From Pedobacter segetis (GTDB lineage: Bacteria; Bacteroidota; Bacteroidia; Sphingobacteriales; Sphingobacteriaceae): a DNA stretch of 64,000 nucleotides. Position 1 is the first letter of the stretch, and each line of letters begins with the position of its first letter. Below the pieces are notes generated by a model. That model saw nothing but the letters and a program-made list of their open reading frames with translations. It searched no databases and was not told the origin of the DNA. The stretch spans positions 124,001 to 188,000 of the forward strand of contig NZ_JAEHFY010000004.1 in NCBI RefSeq assembly GCF_016623585.1. The letters run 5' to 3'. Positions 25,666 through 33,666 of this stretch are shown piece after piece. Made by a program: the position numbers and the translations under genes.

Positions 25666-26108
25666 TCGTTTTTTAGATAAACCATTTTTAATACTGACGG
25701 TGAAATCATTCCTAAAGATACAAAGTTGTATTTTTTATAAAGCGCAATGGCTTTGCTGTTTTCAACATCTACGCTTAAATGAATAGGGGCATAGTTCATT
25801 TTATCCACTTCCGCTATTAAATGTTCCATGATTAATTTACCAATACCTTTCCCAGTTTCAGTTTCTATAACAGCAATGCCCAGCCAGATGAATTCATTCT
25901 CTTTATCTAGATGGCCATAGGCTACCGGTGAACCGTCATTAAGCATTAAAATAGTGTGTAAATGTTGTTTAATGATGGTTAATGGTCGGTGGTCATAATA
26001 CCTGAAAGATTTTAAAGACTTTCCGGCTTTGGCAATAAATTCTTTTAAAAGAATTAAATCATGATTGTTTTGAGAGGATATTGATTTTAACGTTAAGGCC
26101 ACTACCAA
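25662..26108 (-). CDS. GNAT-family N-acetyltransferase
   Basis: 148 residues. The acetyl-CoA-binding block is 'IAVIETETGKGIGKLIMEHL' (motif A with the Gly-x-Gly loop), followed by 'IHLSVDVENSKAIALYKKYNF' (motif B). This is the usual GNAT signature. In the cassette it would N-acetylate the amino sugar made by the aminotransferase, the role that PseH/LegH or NeuD-type enzymes play. The start is a TTG at 26108, which overlaps the NeuB stop; an internal ATG would remove motif A. Substrate identity is inferred from neighbours only. Confidence 0.85.
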   Translation of the reverse strand: MVVALTLKSISSQNNHDLILLKEFIAKAGKSLKSFRYYDHRPLTIIKQHLHTILMLNDGSPVAYGHLDKENEFIWLGIAVIETETGKGIGKLIMEHLIAEVDKMNYAPIHLSVDVENSKAIALYKKYNFVSLGMISPSVLKMVYLKNE

Positions 26109-27115
26109 TTAATTGAATCTAATTGAATCGGCTGGTCCTTTACCATCTTTTGTTTAATAGATTTGCCTATTACCAAATCCAGATAGCTGGTATCTAAGCC
26201 ATTGAAAGGTCTTTTGAAACCTATTAATTTTTCTTCCAAAATACTTCCTGCTTTCAAGTCCTGTAAAACCACCAAACTTCTTTTCATGCCAAAGCTATTG
26301 GCATGCTCTGCTGCCGTTGGTCTTTTTATTCCATCCCCTAAAGAAAGTTCAATTTGTCTGACTCCATATACCAGTTCCTTAAATTCACTGGGCTCAAGGG
26401 AACTGGAATGATCAGGTCCTTGCATATTTTTATCAAGAGTGAAATGCTTTTCAATCACTTTTGCCCCAAGCGCTACTGCTGCATAACAGGCGTAATTTTC
26501 AGGAACATGATCTGAGTATCCAATATCAACTTTACAGGCATTTTGCATACTCAGCATTGCGTGTAGGTTCGCATCGCCTATCAACGAAGGATAGTTGGTA
26601 GTACATTGCAAAACACATATTTTTTGATTTCCAGTGGCTCTTATTGTTTCTACCGCATTAAAAACATTAGCCATATTCCCCATACCAGTAGATAAGTATA
26701 TTTTTTTTTGAGTATTAGCCACATATTTTATAAAAGGCAACTCAGTTAATTGCCCGGACGCAATCTTATACATAGAGACATTTATATTTTCTAGAAAATC
26801 CACATCTTCCTTATTGTAGGGTGTGGAAAGAAAATCCACATTCTCATTTTGGCATACCTCCAATAGGGTATGATAATCTGTTAAAGAAAGCTCTAACTTT
26901 TTTAACATCTCATACTGCGTCTCTTCTTTGCTGGTGACCTTTAACTGATAATTAGCTTTAGGAGAGGTTTGCGTGACGATTTGAGAGGCTTTGAAAGTTT
27001 GAAATTTTACACATTGTGCTCCAGCTTCCTTAGCTGCTTTAATTGAATTAATAGCGATACGGAGATCTCCATTGTGGTTAACACCTATTTCGGCAATTAT
27101 ATAAGTTGGCTTCAT
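26102..27115 (-). CDS. neuB: N-acetylneuraminate-type synthase (NeuB family)
   Basis: 337 residues. The NeuB TIM barrel has 'YIIAEIGVNHNGDL' (residues 5-18), 'VKFQTFKASQIV', 'DFLSTPYNKEDVDFLE', 'KIASGQLTELPFI' and 'YSDHVPENYACYAAVALGAK'. It is followed by 'VIEKHFTLDKNMQGPDHSSS'. Residues from about 275 to the end form the SAF (antifreeze-like) domain, including 'RSLVVLQDLKAGSI' and 'IGFKRPFNGLD'. The enzyme condenses an N-acetyl amino sugar with phosphoenolpyruvate to form a nine-carbon nonulosonic acid. It precedes the GNAT, TIM-barrel and CMP-synthetase genes, so the last steps of the pathway are together. The specific isomer is unknown. Confidence 0.9.
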   Translation of the reverse strand: MKPTYIIAEIGVNHNGDLRIAINSIKAAKEAGAQCVKFQTFKASQIVTQTSPKANYQLKVTSKEETQYEMLKKLELSLTDYHTLLEVCQNENVDFLSTPYNKEDVDFLENINVSMYKIASGQLTELPFIKYVANTQKKIYLSTGMGNMANVFNAVETIRATGNQKICVLQCTTNYPSLIGDANLHAMLSMQNACKVDIGYSDHVPENYACYAAVALGAKVIEKHFTLDKNMQGPDHSSSLEPSEFKELVYGVRQIELSLGDGIKRPTAAEHANSFGMKRSLVVLQDLKAGSILEEKLIGFKRPFNGLDTSYLDLVIGKSIKQKMVKDQPIQLDSINW

Positions 27116-28014
27116 TTTATTTTTCTGGTTATGGAAATTAATTTAGCTTTTAGATAAGCTAAAGTTTTGCCCGACCCTTTTTCTTTTGTATACGTTGAAG
27201 AAATAATTTTAAGTTGTTTCTTGTAAGCATTTATGAATGTAGTCGGTCTCTCCGTATCTCCCTGTTTAGCGATCACATATAATTCGCCATTTAGATTGTC
27301 TTTTAACTCCACTACCTTTAAACCTGCTTTATAAAGTAAATTATGAATGGTGTCTTTATTAAAGTAGGCAGTATGCACTGCTCTAAAATAGTAACTGTTT
27401 AACGGAGATAGGGGATGATAAGCATCAGGTATGGCTATATAGAGTAGACCATCTTTTGTTAAAGTAGAAGATATTTTTTTTAATGAGTTTAACGGGTCCA
27501 AGAGATGTTCTAAAACATGTCTCATAATAATTAAATCAAATTTGTTTTTAGACGATTCATTCCAGTTATTGTCCACGGTAGGTGATATAACCTTAATATT
27601 CTTGGTTGTCAAAAAATCAATACAAACACTGGAGGGCTCTATAGCATAATAGTTTGCTTGCTTAAACCGATTATTTTTAAAATATAAAAGAATATCTCCG
27701 AAGCCAGATCCTATATCTAATATGTTTTCAAATACTTGATCTTCTCTAAATTCATATAATCGGTTTGCGACCAATTGTGGTAATCTGTTATCTTTTTGTT
27801 TGTCAGAAGATGTGCGGGGGTAATAATTCTCATATTCAGAGACATAAAATTGATGGTAGCGATTTGGTGTCCACCTAGGGTTTAAATACATCAATCCACA
27901 TTCTTTACAAATCACCACATGAGTAGGAATCGCAAACTGTCCTATCTCAGTGATTTTTGTTTTTCTCTCAGAATGACAGTAGAGACATTTAATTCTTTCA
28001 AATTCAATCTTCAT
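27112..28014 (-). CDS. SAM-dependent methyltransferase with N-terminal Cys-rich segment
   Basis: 300 residues from the ATG at 28014, which overlaps the Wzt stop as ATGA; an ATG at 28038 is in frame but less favoured. The N-terminus has a four-Cys pattern ('IKCLYCHSER' then 'VICKECGLMYLNPRW') like a zinc ribbon, seen in C-methyltransferase-type proteins of sugar pathways. The Rossmann part has 'ILDIGSGFGDILLYF' (motif I), 'YYAIEPSSVCI' and 'LIIMRHVLEHLLDP'. It probably methylates a sugar of the exported glycan, possibly at its end, next to the transporter genes. Substrate is unknown. Confidence 0.8.
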   Translation of the reverse strand: MKIEFERIKCLYCHSERKTKITEIGQFAIPTHVVICKECGLMYLNPRWTPNRYHQFYVSEYENYYPRTSSDKQKDNRLPQLVANRLYEFREDQVFENILDIGSGFGDILLYFKNNRFKQANYYAIEPSSVCIDFLTTKNIKVISPTVDNNWNESSKNKFDLIIMRHVLEHLLDPLNSLKKISSTLTKDGLLYIAIPDAYHPLSPLNSYYFRAVHTAYFNKDTIHNLLYKAGLKVVELKDNLNGELYVIAKQGDTERPTTFINAYKKQLKIISSTYTKEKGSGKTLAYLKAKLISITRKIK

Positions 28015-29279
28015 TCTTCGATGTTTTTTAAATCCCATTTTAAAGGAAAATTAAGGTAACCTGGTCGTTGAAATCTAAATTGACTGAGTTCAATTTGTTC
28101 AAAGAACAATGCGTCTGTTTGATGATAGGTCTTTAAAGTATCTCTATTCACACAACCGAAGCTAACCGTATAGGAACTTGGTACTAAAATATTGTTGGGG
28201 ATTTTAAGCGAAACTTGATAATTTCCTGGATTAATCTTTAGGTATTTTCCATAATGATCTGTGATGTCAGAGAAAAAAACGACTTCATCCCGCTCATTTT
28301 TAAGAAACATAGATAAATGGAGTTGTTTAATAGGGATATTTACGGCATAATCTATTTTAATGATTAATTCATCTTCCGTCAAGATAGTTCCATCTAATTT
28401 AGATCCATTTTTTACAAGTGCAGCTTTAACCAATTGCACTTCAGCATCTACTTTCTTTTCAAAGTCAATTGCACTTTTCTTTGAACTGAAATTCAAATTC
28501 AAATACTCTTTTACAGCAGATTCAATCCCCCCTTCAAATGATATTCCCCCATTATGCAGCGTGATTCCTTTATTGCAAAGTCTGTTCACTGCATTCATAT
28601 TATGGCTCACAAATAAAACTGTTCTTCCTTCCCCCGCATTCACATCTTGCATTTTTCCCAAACATTTTTTCTGAAATTCCGCATCGCCTACTGCCAATAC
28701 TTCATCCACAATCAAAATCTCAGATTCCAGATGTGCGGCCACAGCAAAAGCCAAACGTACATACATCCCAGAAGAATAGCGTTTTACAGGGGTATCAATG
28801 TAGCGTTCTACGCCAGAGAAATCTACAATTTCATCAAACTTACGCTGGATTTCATGCTTACGCATCCCTAGAATGGCACCATTCAAAAAGATGTTTTCCC
28901 TACCGCTCAATTCTGGGTGGAAACCAGTACCAACTTCTAATAAACTGGCAATCCTGCCTCTTACCTTTACACTTCCTGTTGTTGGGCCAGTAACCCTGCT
29001 CAAAATTTTTAATAAGGTGCTTTTCCCTGCTCCGTTTCTGCCAATAATGCCAACGGCATCTCCTTGTTCAATCTCAAAATTAAGGTCTCTTAAGCTCCAA
29101 ACATATTCGCTATTGCCCTTGGTGCTACGGTCATTGGTCTCGCCAATTTTTAAATAGGGGTTTTCTTTTCCTCTTACCGTATGCCACCAACGGTTTAGAT
29201 CATGGGAGATAGACCCAGTACCAATGGAGCCGAGGCGGTATTGCTTAGAGAGGTTTTCTACTTTAATTACGGTGCTCAT
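28011..29279 (-). CDS. wzt: Polysaccharide ABC transporter, ATP-binding protein (Wzt-like)
   Basis: 422 residues. The ABC domain has Walker A 'GRNGAGKSTLL' (residues 80-90), signature 'RYSSGMYVRLAFA', Walker B 'EILIVDEVLAVGD' and the H-loop 'VLFVSHNM'. An extended N-terminus of about 55 residues is typical of O-antigen exporters. Residues from about 270 to 420 form an additional C-terminal domain, compatible with the Wzt_C module that recognises the chain terminus. It pairs with the permease at 30483-31346. The two are separated by a 1.2 kb repeat block instead of being adjacent, and the sequence just upstream of this start codon belongs to that block. Confidence 0.9.
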   Translation of the reverse strand: MSTVIKVENLSKQYRLGSIGTGSISHDLNRWWHTVRGKENPYLKIGETNDRSTKGNSEYVWSLRDLNFEIEQGDAVGIIGRNGAGKSTLLKILSRVTGPTTGSVKVRGRIASLLEVGTGFHPELSGRENIFLNGAILGMRKHEIQRKFDEIVDFSGVERYIDTPVKRYSSGMYVRLAFAVAAHLESEILIVDEVLAVGDAEFQKKCLGKMQDVNAGEGRTVLFVSHNMNAVNRLCNKGITLHNGGISFEGGIESAVKEYLNLNFSSKKSAIDFEKKVDAEVQLVKAALVKNGSKLDGTILTEDELIIKIDYAVNIPIKQLHLSMFLKNERDEVVFFSDITDHYGKYLKINPGNYQVSLKIPNNILVPSSYTVSFGCVNRDTLKTYHQTDALFFEQIELSQFRFQRPGYLNFPLKWDLKNIEE

Positions 29280-29319
29280 TTTTTGAGGTTAAGGTTGCGC
29301 TGCGCTAGGTTTAGGTTGA

Positions 29320-29485
29320 GTGATTTGTATTGTGTGTTAAGGTTAAGGTTTGCGCTTCGCTAGGTTGAGGTTGAGTGATTTGCATTGTGTATTAAGGTTA
29401 AGGTTTGCGCTTCGCTAGGTTGAGGTTGAGTTATTTGCATTGTTGTATTAAGGTTAAGGTTTATGCTTCGCTAGGTTGAGGCTGA
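29320..29485. repeat. Three tandem copies of a 55/55/56-base unit
   Basis: Units begin at 29320, 29375 and 29430, each starting 'gtgatttg'/'gttatttg' followed by 'cattgtgtattaaggttaagg' or a close variant, then 'tttgcgcttcgctaggttgaggttga'. The part 'tttgcattgtgtattaagg' also occurs at the start of the four-helix-bundle gene (around its initiation codon, 30154-30172), so these units carry partial copies of that gene's 5' end. Confidence 0.8.
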
Positions 29486-29506
29486 TGTTGCGCTGCGCTA
29501 GGATTA

Positions 29507-29602
29507 GGTTGCGCTACGCTAGGTTGAGATTGAGGTTGCGCTTCGCTAGGATTAGGTTGCGCTACGCTAGGTTGAGATTGAGGTTGCGCTTCGCTAGGAT
29601 TA
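29507..29602. repeat. Two identical 48-base tandem units
   Basis: Positions 29507-29554 and 29555-29602 are the same by eye, built of 'ggttgcgctacgctaggtt', 'gagattgaggttgcgcttcg' and 'ctaggatta'. Identity of both copies suggests recent duplication by slippage or unequal exchange. Confidence 0.8.
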
Positions 29603-29793
29603 GGTTGAGGTTGCGCTGCGCTAGGTTAAGGTTGAGTCTTGCAAGGTTGCCATGCTAACGGCTCAACCTTAACCTCAGCCTCAACCTCTTTTCTTGCCAC
29701 ACTACCAGCTCAACCTCAGCCTCTTTTCTTACCACACTACCAGCTCAACCTCAACTTTTTTTCTTACCACGCTATCGGCTCAACCTAATTCTC

Positions 29794-30159
29794 TTACTTC
29801 AAGCTTTTTATCAACTTATTCAACTCCAAATGTATTTGACTTTGCGTTTTTATTAATTCATCGGTTTCTTTAATTTCAAAATAGCCTACTTCTCTGCCAT
29901 AAATCAGTTGGTTTTTTGTTTCCAACGCCGAACCTCTTGACATGATGTAAAAATGCTTTTTGTCTTTGCTTGTCTCTCGTCCGAAACCTTCTGCTAAGTT
30001 ATCTGATATTGACAATGATGATCTTCTGATTTGTGATGTTAAAGCATAATCTTCTTGTTTGGGTAAACTAATCGTTAGCTTATAAATAGCTACTGCATAT
30101 CGCATCGCTAATTTCCAAACTGTCATATCGGTAAAATCGGTGTACATGGTGCTTTGCAT
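29794..30159 (-). CDS. Four-helix-bundle protein (23S rRNA intervening-sequence/S23 family)
   Basis: 121 residues. 'VWKLAMRYAVAIYKLTISLP', 'YALTSQIRRSSLSISDNLAE' and 'GFGRETSKDKKHFYIMSRGS' followed by 'LETKNQL' are the standard blocks of the S23/IVP family, all alpha-helical. Members occur as inserts in 23S rRNA genes and scattered in Bacteroidota genomes. The accessory protein Avd of diversity-generating retroelements has the same fold. No reverse transcriptase is present in the window. The gene is flanked on both sides by the same repeat block, and its 5' end is duplicated within those repeats. It starts at ATG 30159; ATG at residue 5 is also possible. It has no evident tie to polysaccharide synthesis. 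Confidence 0.88.
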   Translation of the reverse strand: MQSTMYTDFTDMTVWKLAMRYAVAIYKLTISLPKQEDYALTSQIRRSSLSISDNLAEGFGRETSKDKKHFYIMSRGSALETKNQLIYGREVGYFEIKETDELIKTQSQIHLELNKLIKSLK

Positions 30160-30482
30160 TGTGTATTAAGGTTGAGGTTGCGCTTCGCTAGGTTTAGGTT
30201 GCGCTGCGCTAGGATTAGGTTGCGCTACGCTAGGTTAAGATTGAGGTTGCGCTATGCTAGGTTTAGGTTGAGTCTTGCATGGTTGCCATGCTAACGGCTC
30301 AACCTTAACCTCAGCCTCAACCTCTTTTCCTACCACACTACCAGCTCAACCTCAACCTCTTTTCTTACCACGCTACCAGCTCAACCTCAACCTTAACCTT
30401 TTTCTTCCCACACTATCGGCTCAACCTCAACCTCAACCTTTTTTTTCTTGCCACGCTACCGGCTCAACCTCAACCTCCTTGC
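30160..30482. repeat. Composite repeat block, second copy (between the four-helix-bundle gene and wzm)
   Basis: No gene. It repeats the plan of 29280-29793: a G-rich arm ('gttgcgcttcgctagg' units), a hairpin centre at about 30267-30303 ('gttgagtcttgcatggttgc', with a perfect 'gcatgg ttg ccatgc' stem-loop) and a C-rich arm ('ctcaacctcaacctcttttc' and 'cttaccacgctaccagctc' units). The centre and following 60 bases match 29631-29735 closely, so the two blocks are direct repeats of one module. The C-rich arm ends just before the wzm stop codon. Confidence 0.85.
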
Positions 30483-31346
30483 CTAAACCGTATCCATAAA
30501 AGTTTTCTCTACCCTATTAAAAATGATGTAACCCAAACTAACCGAAACCATCATAAAAACCACGCTATAAAGAACAGAATAGGGCTCTACCAATCCTTTC
30601 CCGAAAATACAATATTTAAAGGCCTCTATTAAAGAACTTAGAGGATTCAAATCGATGATCCATTTATAACTTTTCCCTTGTAAGTAAGAAAGCGGGTAGA
30701 TAACAGGGGTGGCGTACATCAGCAATTGTATGGCAAAACCCAAAAGAACCGTAAAATCTCTATACTTGGTGGTTAAAGATGAAAATATGATCCCCAAACC
30801 TAAACTGATCCCCGCCACCACGATCAAGATCAATGGGATATATAGTAAATGTATGGTGGCATGATAGGGAAAGCCGTTAAAATTGTAATAAACGATGATG
30901 CAGATCAGCAAAGCGATTTGAATACCGAACTTGACCAAGTTGGATAAAATGATAGAAATTGGGGTAACGATCCTTGGAAAATAAACTTTCCCAAATATCC
31001 CCGCATTAGAGGTAAAAGTATTGGAAGTGCCGGTAAAACAAGCAGAAAAGTAGCCCCAAATGGCCAAGCCCGCCATATAAAAAGCTGGTGGTGCAATACC
31101 GTCTGTAGGGATTTTAGCAATTTTGCCGAAGACCAACAAAAACATGATAGTGGTTAACGCAGGTTGTACCACATGCCAAAAAGGCCCTAAAATGGTTTGT
31201 TTAAACTGTGCGGTAAAATCACGTTTCACAAAAAGCCACATCAAATCGCGGTAATGCCAAACCTCTTTTAATTGAAGATCGAAAAGTTTATTCTTGGGTT
31301 TTATCTCTATATCCCAGGTATTGCTATCAATTGGCATTTGATCCAT
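30483..31346 (-). CDS. wzm: Polysaccharide ABC transporter permease (Wzm-like)
   Basis: 287 residues with six hydrophobic segments. 'LMWLFVKRDFTAQFKQTILG' and 'PFWHVVQPALTTIMFLLVFG' are the conserved ABC-2-type polysaccharide export motif, and 'LYATPVIYPLSYLQGKSYKW' followed by 'NPLSSLIEAFKYCIFG' closes the family pattern. It should form the membrane channel of the exporter with Wzt and push the finished glycan, attached to a lipid carrier, across the inner membrane. It starts at ATG 31346, 13 bases after the upstream GT4 gene. The downstream repeat block separates it from its ATPase gene. Confidence 0.92.
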   Translation of the reverse strand: MDQMPIDSNTWDIEIKPKNKLFDLQLKEVWHYRDLMWLFVKRDFTAQFKQTILGPFWHVVQPALTTIMFLLVFGKIAKIPTDGIAPPAFYMAGLAIWGYFSACFTGTSNTFTSNAGIFGKVYFPRIVTPISIILSNLVKFGIQIALLICIIVYYNFNGFPYHATIHLLYIPLILIVVAGISLGLGIIFSSLTTKYRDFTVLLGFAIQLLMYATPVIYPLSYLQGKSYKWIIDLNPLSSLIEAFKYCIFGKGLVEPYSVLYSVVFMMVSVSLGYIIFNRVEKTFMDTV

Positions 31347-31359
31347 TTATTGAGCTGTT

Positions 31360-32481
31360 TTAATTGATGTAGGTTTTTAAGTTCTTCTGAAAGTTTTGGT
31401 ATCCAAAAAGATTTTTACATTCTTTCTGTAAAAGCACTTTTTCAGAATATGAGCTTGGGTTTTTATAAAACTCTGTCAAGGCCGATGTTAATTCTTTAAT
31501 ATTTTGGGGATCGATCGTTTTATTATACTTAGTTGGGATAACCGCATCAACACTCCCGTCTTTATCACCTGATAATACGTTTAAACCTGCGGCTTGCGCT
31601 TCTATAAATACCAGTCCAAAACCTTCTTTATCGCTCGGCAATACAAAAGCATCGGCGGCTTGTTGGATATTGATGATTTCATCGTTACTTAAAAAACCGG
31701 GCATCATTAGGTTTTCAACAAAATCTAATGATACTGCTAATTTTTTTAAGCGGTTTAATTCTGCTTCTTCATATTTTCCACATAAAAAATAATAGGCAGG
31801 CAAACCTCCTTTTTTCATCTGCGCTAAACATTGTATTACTTGATCGTAATTTTTGTTTTTTTCGCTGCTTTTGATCCTGCAAACGGCCATAAAAATTGGG
31901 AACTCTTTTTTTAAATGGTATTGCCCATAAACTTTTTCTTTGGTGTCTATTATTTCAGGGAATTGGTATAATGGATCTAAAGAATTAGGGATCACTAAAA
32001 CTTTTTCTGGGTTTACGTGATGCCAGCTTGTTACACTTGTTGCCGTAAAACGGCTAACGGCTATAATTTGGTCAACTTTCTTTAAAAATGTTTTTTTAAC
32101 GATGTTGATTGGTCGCCAAATTTCTATACCGTGTGCCCAAAGCACCACTTTGGTTTTAGGGTTTAATAGTTTAATCATCAAACCGATTGGAGATAGGTTG
32201 ATATGGCTTAAAATGACCAAATCTTGTTGTATTCCAGATTTTATCGAGGAAAAAAAACCTGAAATTCTCCTTCCTTCAAATCCCTTAAATAGTTTAGATT
32301 CAATATAATGCTCATCAGGCAAATGATCATAAAGAGAAATCATGCTAAAAGCTATCTGTGCGTCTAAGTGTTCTTGATTGTAATGATAGCAGATATTCTT
32401 GCAAACATTTTCTATCCCGCCGGTAAGGTTAAAACAACGAAGGCTAACAAAGAGGATTTTTTTATTTGGGCTAGGTAGCAA
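31360..32481 (-). CDS. Family 4 glycosyltransferase (first gene of the cluster)
   Basis: 373 residues, GT-B fold. 'ILFVSLRCFNLTGGIENVCKN' is the N-terminal loop; the donor domain has 'FMAVCRIKSSEKNKNYDQVI', 'YFLCGKYEEAELNRL', 'MMPGFLSNDEIINIQQAADA' and 'FVLPSDKEGFGLVFIEAQAAG', with the Glu pair. It starts at TTG 32481; no ATG fits near the fold's first strand. It is the most upstream gene of the long minus-strand run, so the promoter should be in 32482-32694, but I see no convincing -7/-33 pair there. Confidence 0.87.
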   Translation of the reverse strand: MLPSPNKKILFVSLRCFNLTGGIENVCKNICYHYNQEHLDAQIAFSMISLYDHLPDEHYIESKLFKGFEGRRISGFFSSIKSGIQQDLVILSHINLSPIGLMIKLLNPKTKVVLWAHGIEIWRPINIVKKTFLKKVDQIIAVSRFTATSVTSWHHVNPEKVLVIPNSLDPLYQFPEIIDTKEKVYGQYHLKKEFPIFMAVCRIKSSEKNKNYDQVIQCLAQMKKGGLPAYYFLCGKYEEAELNRLKKLAVSLDFVENLMMPGFLSNDEIINIQQAADAFVLPSDKEGFGLVFIEAQAAGLNVLSGDKDGSVDAVIPTKYNKTIDPQNIKELTSALTEFYKNPSSYSEKVLLQKECKNLFGYQNFQKNLKTYIN

Positions 32482-32631
32482 TCTTTATCAATGTTGCAGC
32501 TGCTTAAACACAGCTCCGCTTCCTCAGTCCCAATTTTTGTTTTGGAAAGAGTGCGCTTTTTTATAAGGTGTAAAAATATTATTATTTTTTTAAGGATGTA
32601 ACTTAATAAGAATTAAAATTAGCGGATATAT

Positions 32632-32660
32632 CTCCGCCCTCCGGCGCATAGATATGACGT
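32632..32660. repeat. REP-like element between the cluster and the GIY-YIG gene
   Basis: The stretch 'ctccgccctccggcgcatag' followed by 'atatgacgt' carries a short GC-rich palindrome and the 12-mer 'tagatatgacgt', which also occurs at 1464-1475 after a similar sequence. It lies within the 213-base gap between the last cluster gene and the GIY-YIG gene. Confidence 0.5.
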
Positions 32661-32694
32661 TTCGTGGTATTAAAAATATTTCCCTATTTTAATT

Positions 32695-32994
32695 ATGAAA
32701 AGAAGGGGTTGCGTTTACATCCTTACAAATAAAAACAAAACCACCCTATATGTTGGAGTTACTTCTGGTTTATACAACCGATTGTTGGAACATGTTAACC
32801 ACAAATATCCAAGCAGTTTCTCGGCCCCGGTACAATATAGAATACGCATCTGCTATGAATTTTTCTCAACTATCCAAGAAGCCATTTATCGAGAGAAAGG
32901 ATTGAAAAAATGGAGGAGGGAAAAAAAGGAAACGTTGATTAATGATTTTAATCGGAATTGGAAATTCTTGAACGAAGGGATTGGTTTATGCTAG
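32695..32994 (+). CDS. GIY-YIG nuclease-domain protein
   Basis: 99 residues. The pattern 'VYILTNKNKTTLYVGVTSGL' matches the N-terminal GIY-YIG block, here V-Y-I and Y-V-G, with 'YNRLLEH' providing the Arg/His site and 'EAIYREKGLKKW' the Glu. The family includes single-domain proteins of unknown function that are common in Bacteroidota; UvrC-type or homing activity is not implied. It is the only plus-strand gene in a minus-strand neighbourhood and stands alone. The start codon is ATG 32695 with an A-rich leader. Confidence 0.85.
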   Translation: MKRRGCVYILTNKNKTTLYVGVTSGLYNRLLEHVNHKYPSSFSAPVQYRIRICYEFFSTIQEAIYREKGLKKWRREKKETLINDFNRNWKFLNEGIGLC

Positions 32995-33042
32995 TACTGG
33001 TTGGGTTGCGAGTTCCTTATGTAACCCGTTAGCCCGACGATA

Positions 33043-33078
33043 GAGAGAGGCCTGCCCGTTAAAAAACGGGATCCTAAA
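33043..33078. repeat. REP-like hairpin with 'gagagagg' and 'gatcctaaat'
   Basis: 'cccgtt' and 'aacggg' pair around 'aaaa' inside the stretch 'gagagaggcctg' to 'gatcctaaat'. The same 'gagagagg' and 'gatcctaaat' strings surround a different loop at 1371-1406. It lies in the 159-base gap between the GIY-YIG gene and the CBS gene. Confidence 0.5.
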
Positions 33079-33153
33079 TTAAGGTAGAAACCTGAAATTC
33101 ATTTACCATGTTGTTGCTAATTTTAAAGTTTTTTTATTATCAAACTCAGGCTA

Positions 33154-33582
33154 TTAGCTATTTATATATGATTCTAAATTTTTGATGGTTTGTTTCTGAT
33201 CTTCTATGATATATTTTACCACATCGCCAATAGATACCATACCTGTAAGCTTTCCATCGGTTTTAACGGGTAAATGCCTAATGTGCATATCTGTCATCAG
33301 TTTCATGCAATGGTCTAAGCTATCATTTGGGTTGATCGTTACTGGGTTGCTTGTCATCACTTCTGAAATCTTTACCTCTTTAGAAGATTTACCCTTTAAA
33401 ACAACCTTTCTGGCATAATCACGTTCGGTAAAAATCCCTTTAAGCTGTTGTTCATCAACAATCATGATTGCGCTGATGTTAAAATTATTCATGACCTCTA
33501 GGGCTTCATAAACCATAGCATCAGGAGAAACGGTAATTAATCTACTTTCCTTTTGAGATAAAATTTGGTGTACTGCAATCAT
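33154..33582 (-). CDS. CBS-domain pair protein
   Basis: 142 residues from the ATG at 33582; the longer frame to 33633 adds 17 residues without a domain. The protein is two CBS motifs: 'AMVYEALEVMNNFNISAIMI' with 'GIFTERDYARKVVL', and 'DSLDHCMKLMTDMHIRHLPV' with 'GMVSIGDVVKYII'. Stand-alone CBS pairs bind adenine nucleotides and act as sensors, often on a partner enzyme. No partner is visible next to it: upstream is the SDR/DUF2867 gene and downstream repeats. It ends with a short charged tail. Confidence 0.87.
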   Translation of the reverse strand: MIAVHQILSQKESRLITVSPDAMVYEALEVMNNFNISAIMIVDEQQLKGIFTERDYARKVVLKGKSSKEVKISEVMTSNPVTINPNDSLDHCMKLMTDMHIRHLPVKTDGKLTGMVSIGDVVKYIIEDQKQTIKNLESYINS

Positions 33583-33666
33583 AATCAGGTATTTTGGTGT
33601 ATATAAATTAAGGTAAAATAAACCAGAAATCAAAAATTCTTAAATTTTTGGCCATTAAACCATTGA

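Larger units (their letters stand above)
29280..29793. repeat. Composite repeat block, left arm pair (between wzt and the four-helix-bundle gene)
   Basis: No gene. On the plus strand it consists of a G-rich arm (29280 to about 29630) made of 'aggttgcgctacgctaggttgagg'-type units. Next is a short hairpin centre 'gttgagtcttgca' to 'ctaacggctcaac' (about 29631-29668). Then comes a C-rich arm of units containing 'ctcaacctca' and 'ttttcttaccacactaccag'. The G-rich and C-rich arms pair imperfectly, so the whole block can form a long hairpin. The start codon of wzt lies directly at its left edge. It is the same architecture as 30160-30482. Confidence 0.85.

Noticed and set aside
29320-29602. Possible CRISPR array
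   Set aside because: The units are tandem without unique spacers of constant length, and no cas gene is in the window.
29476-29658. 60-codon plus-strand Arg/Leu-rich frame
   Set aside because: It is a translation of the tandem repeats with low complexity; no start context or homology pattern.
29280-30482. Diversity-generating retroelement
   Set aside because: Only an Avd-like fold is present; there is no reverse transcriptase, template repeat or variable repeat.
30275-30499. 74-codon plus-strand frame with Gln/Pro/Leu repeats
   Set aside because: It is a translation of the C-rich repeat arm and runs into the antisense of wzm.
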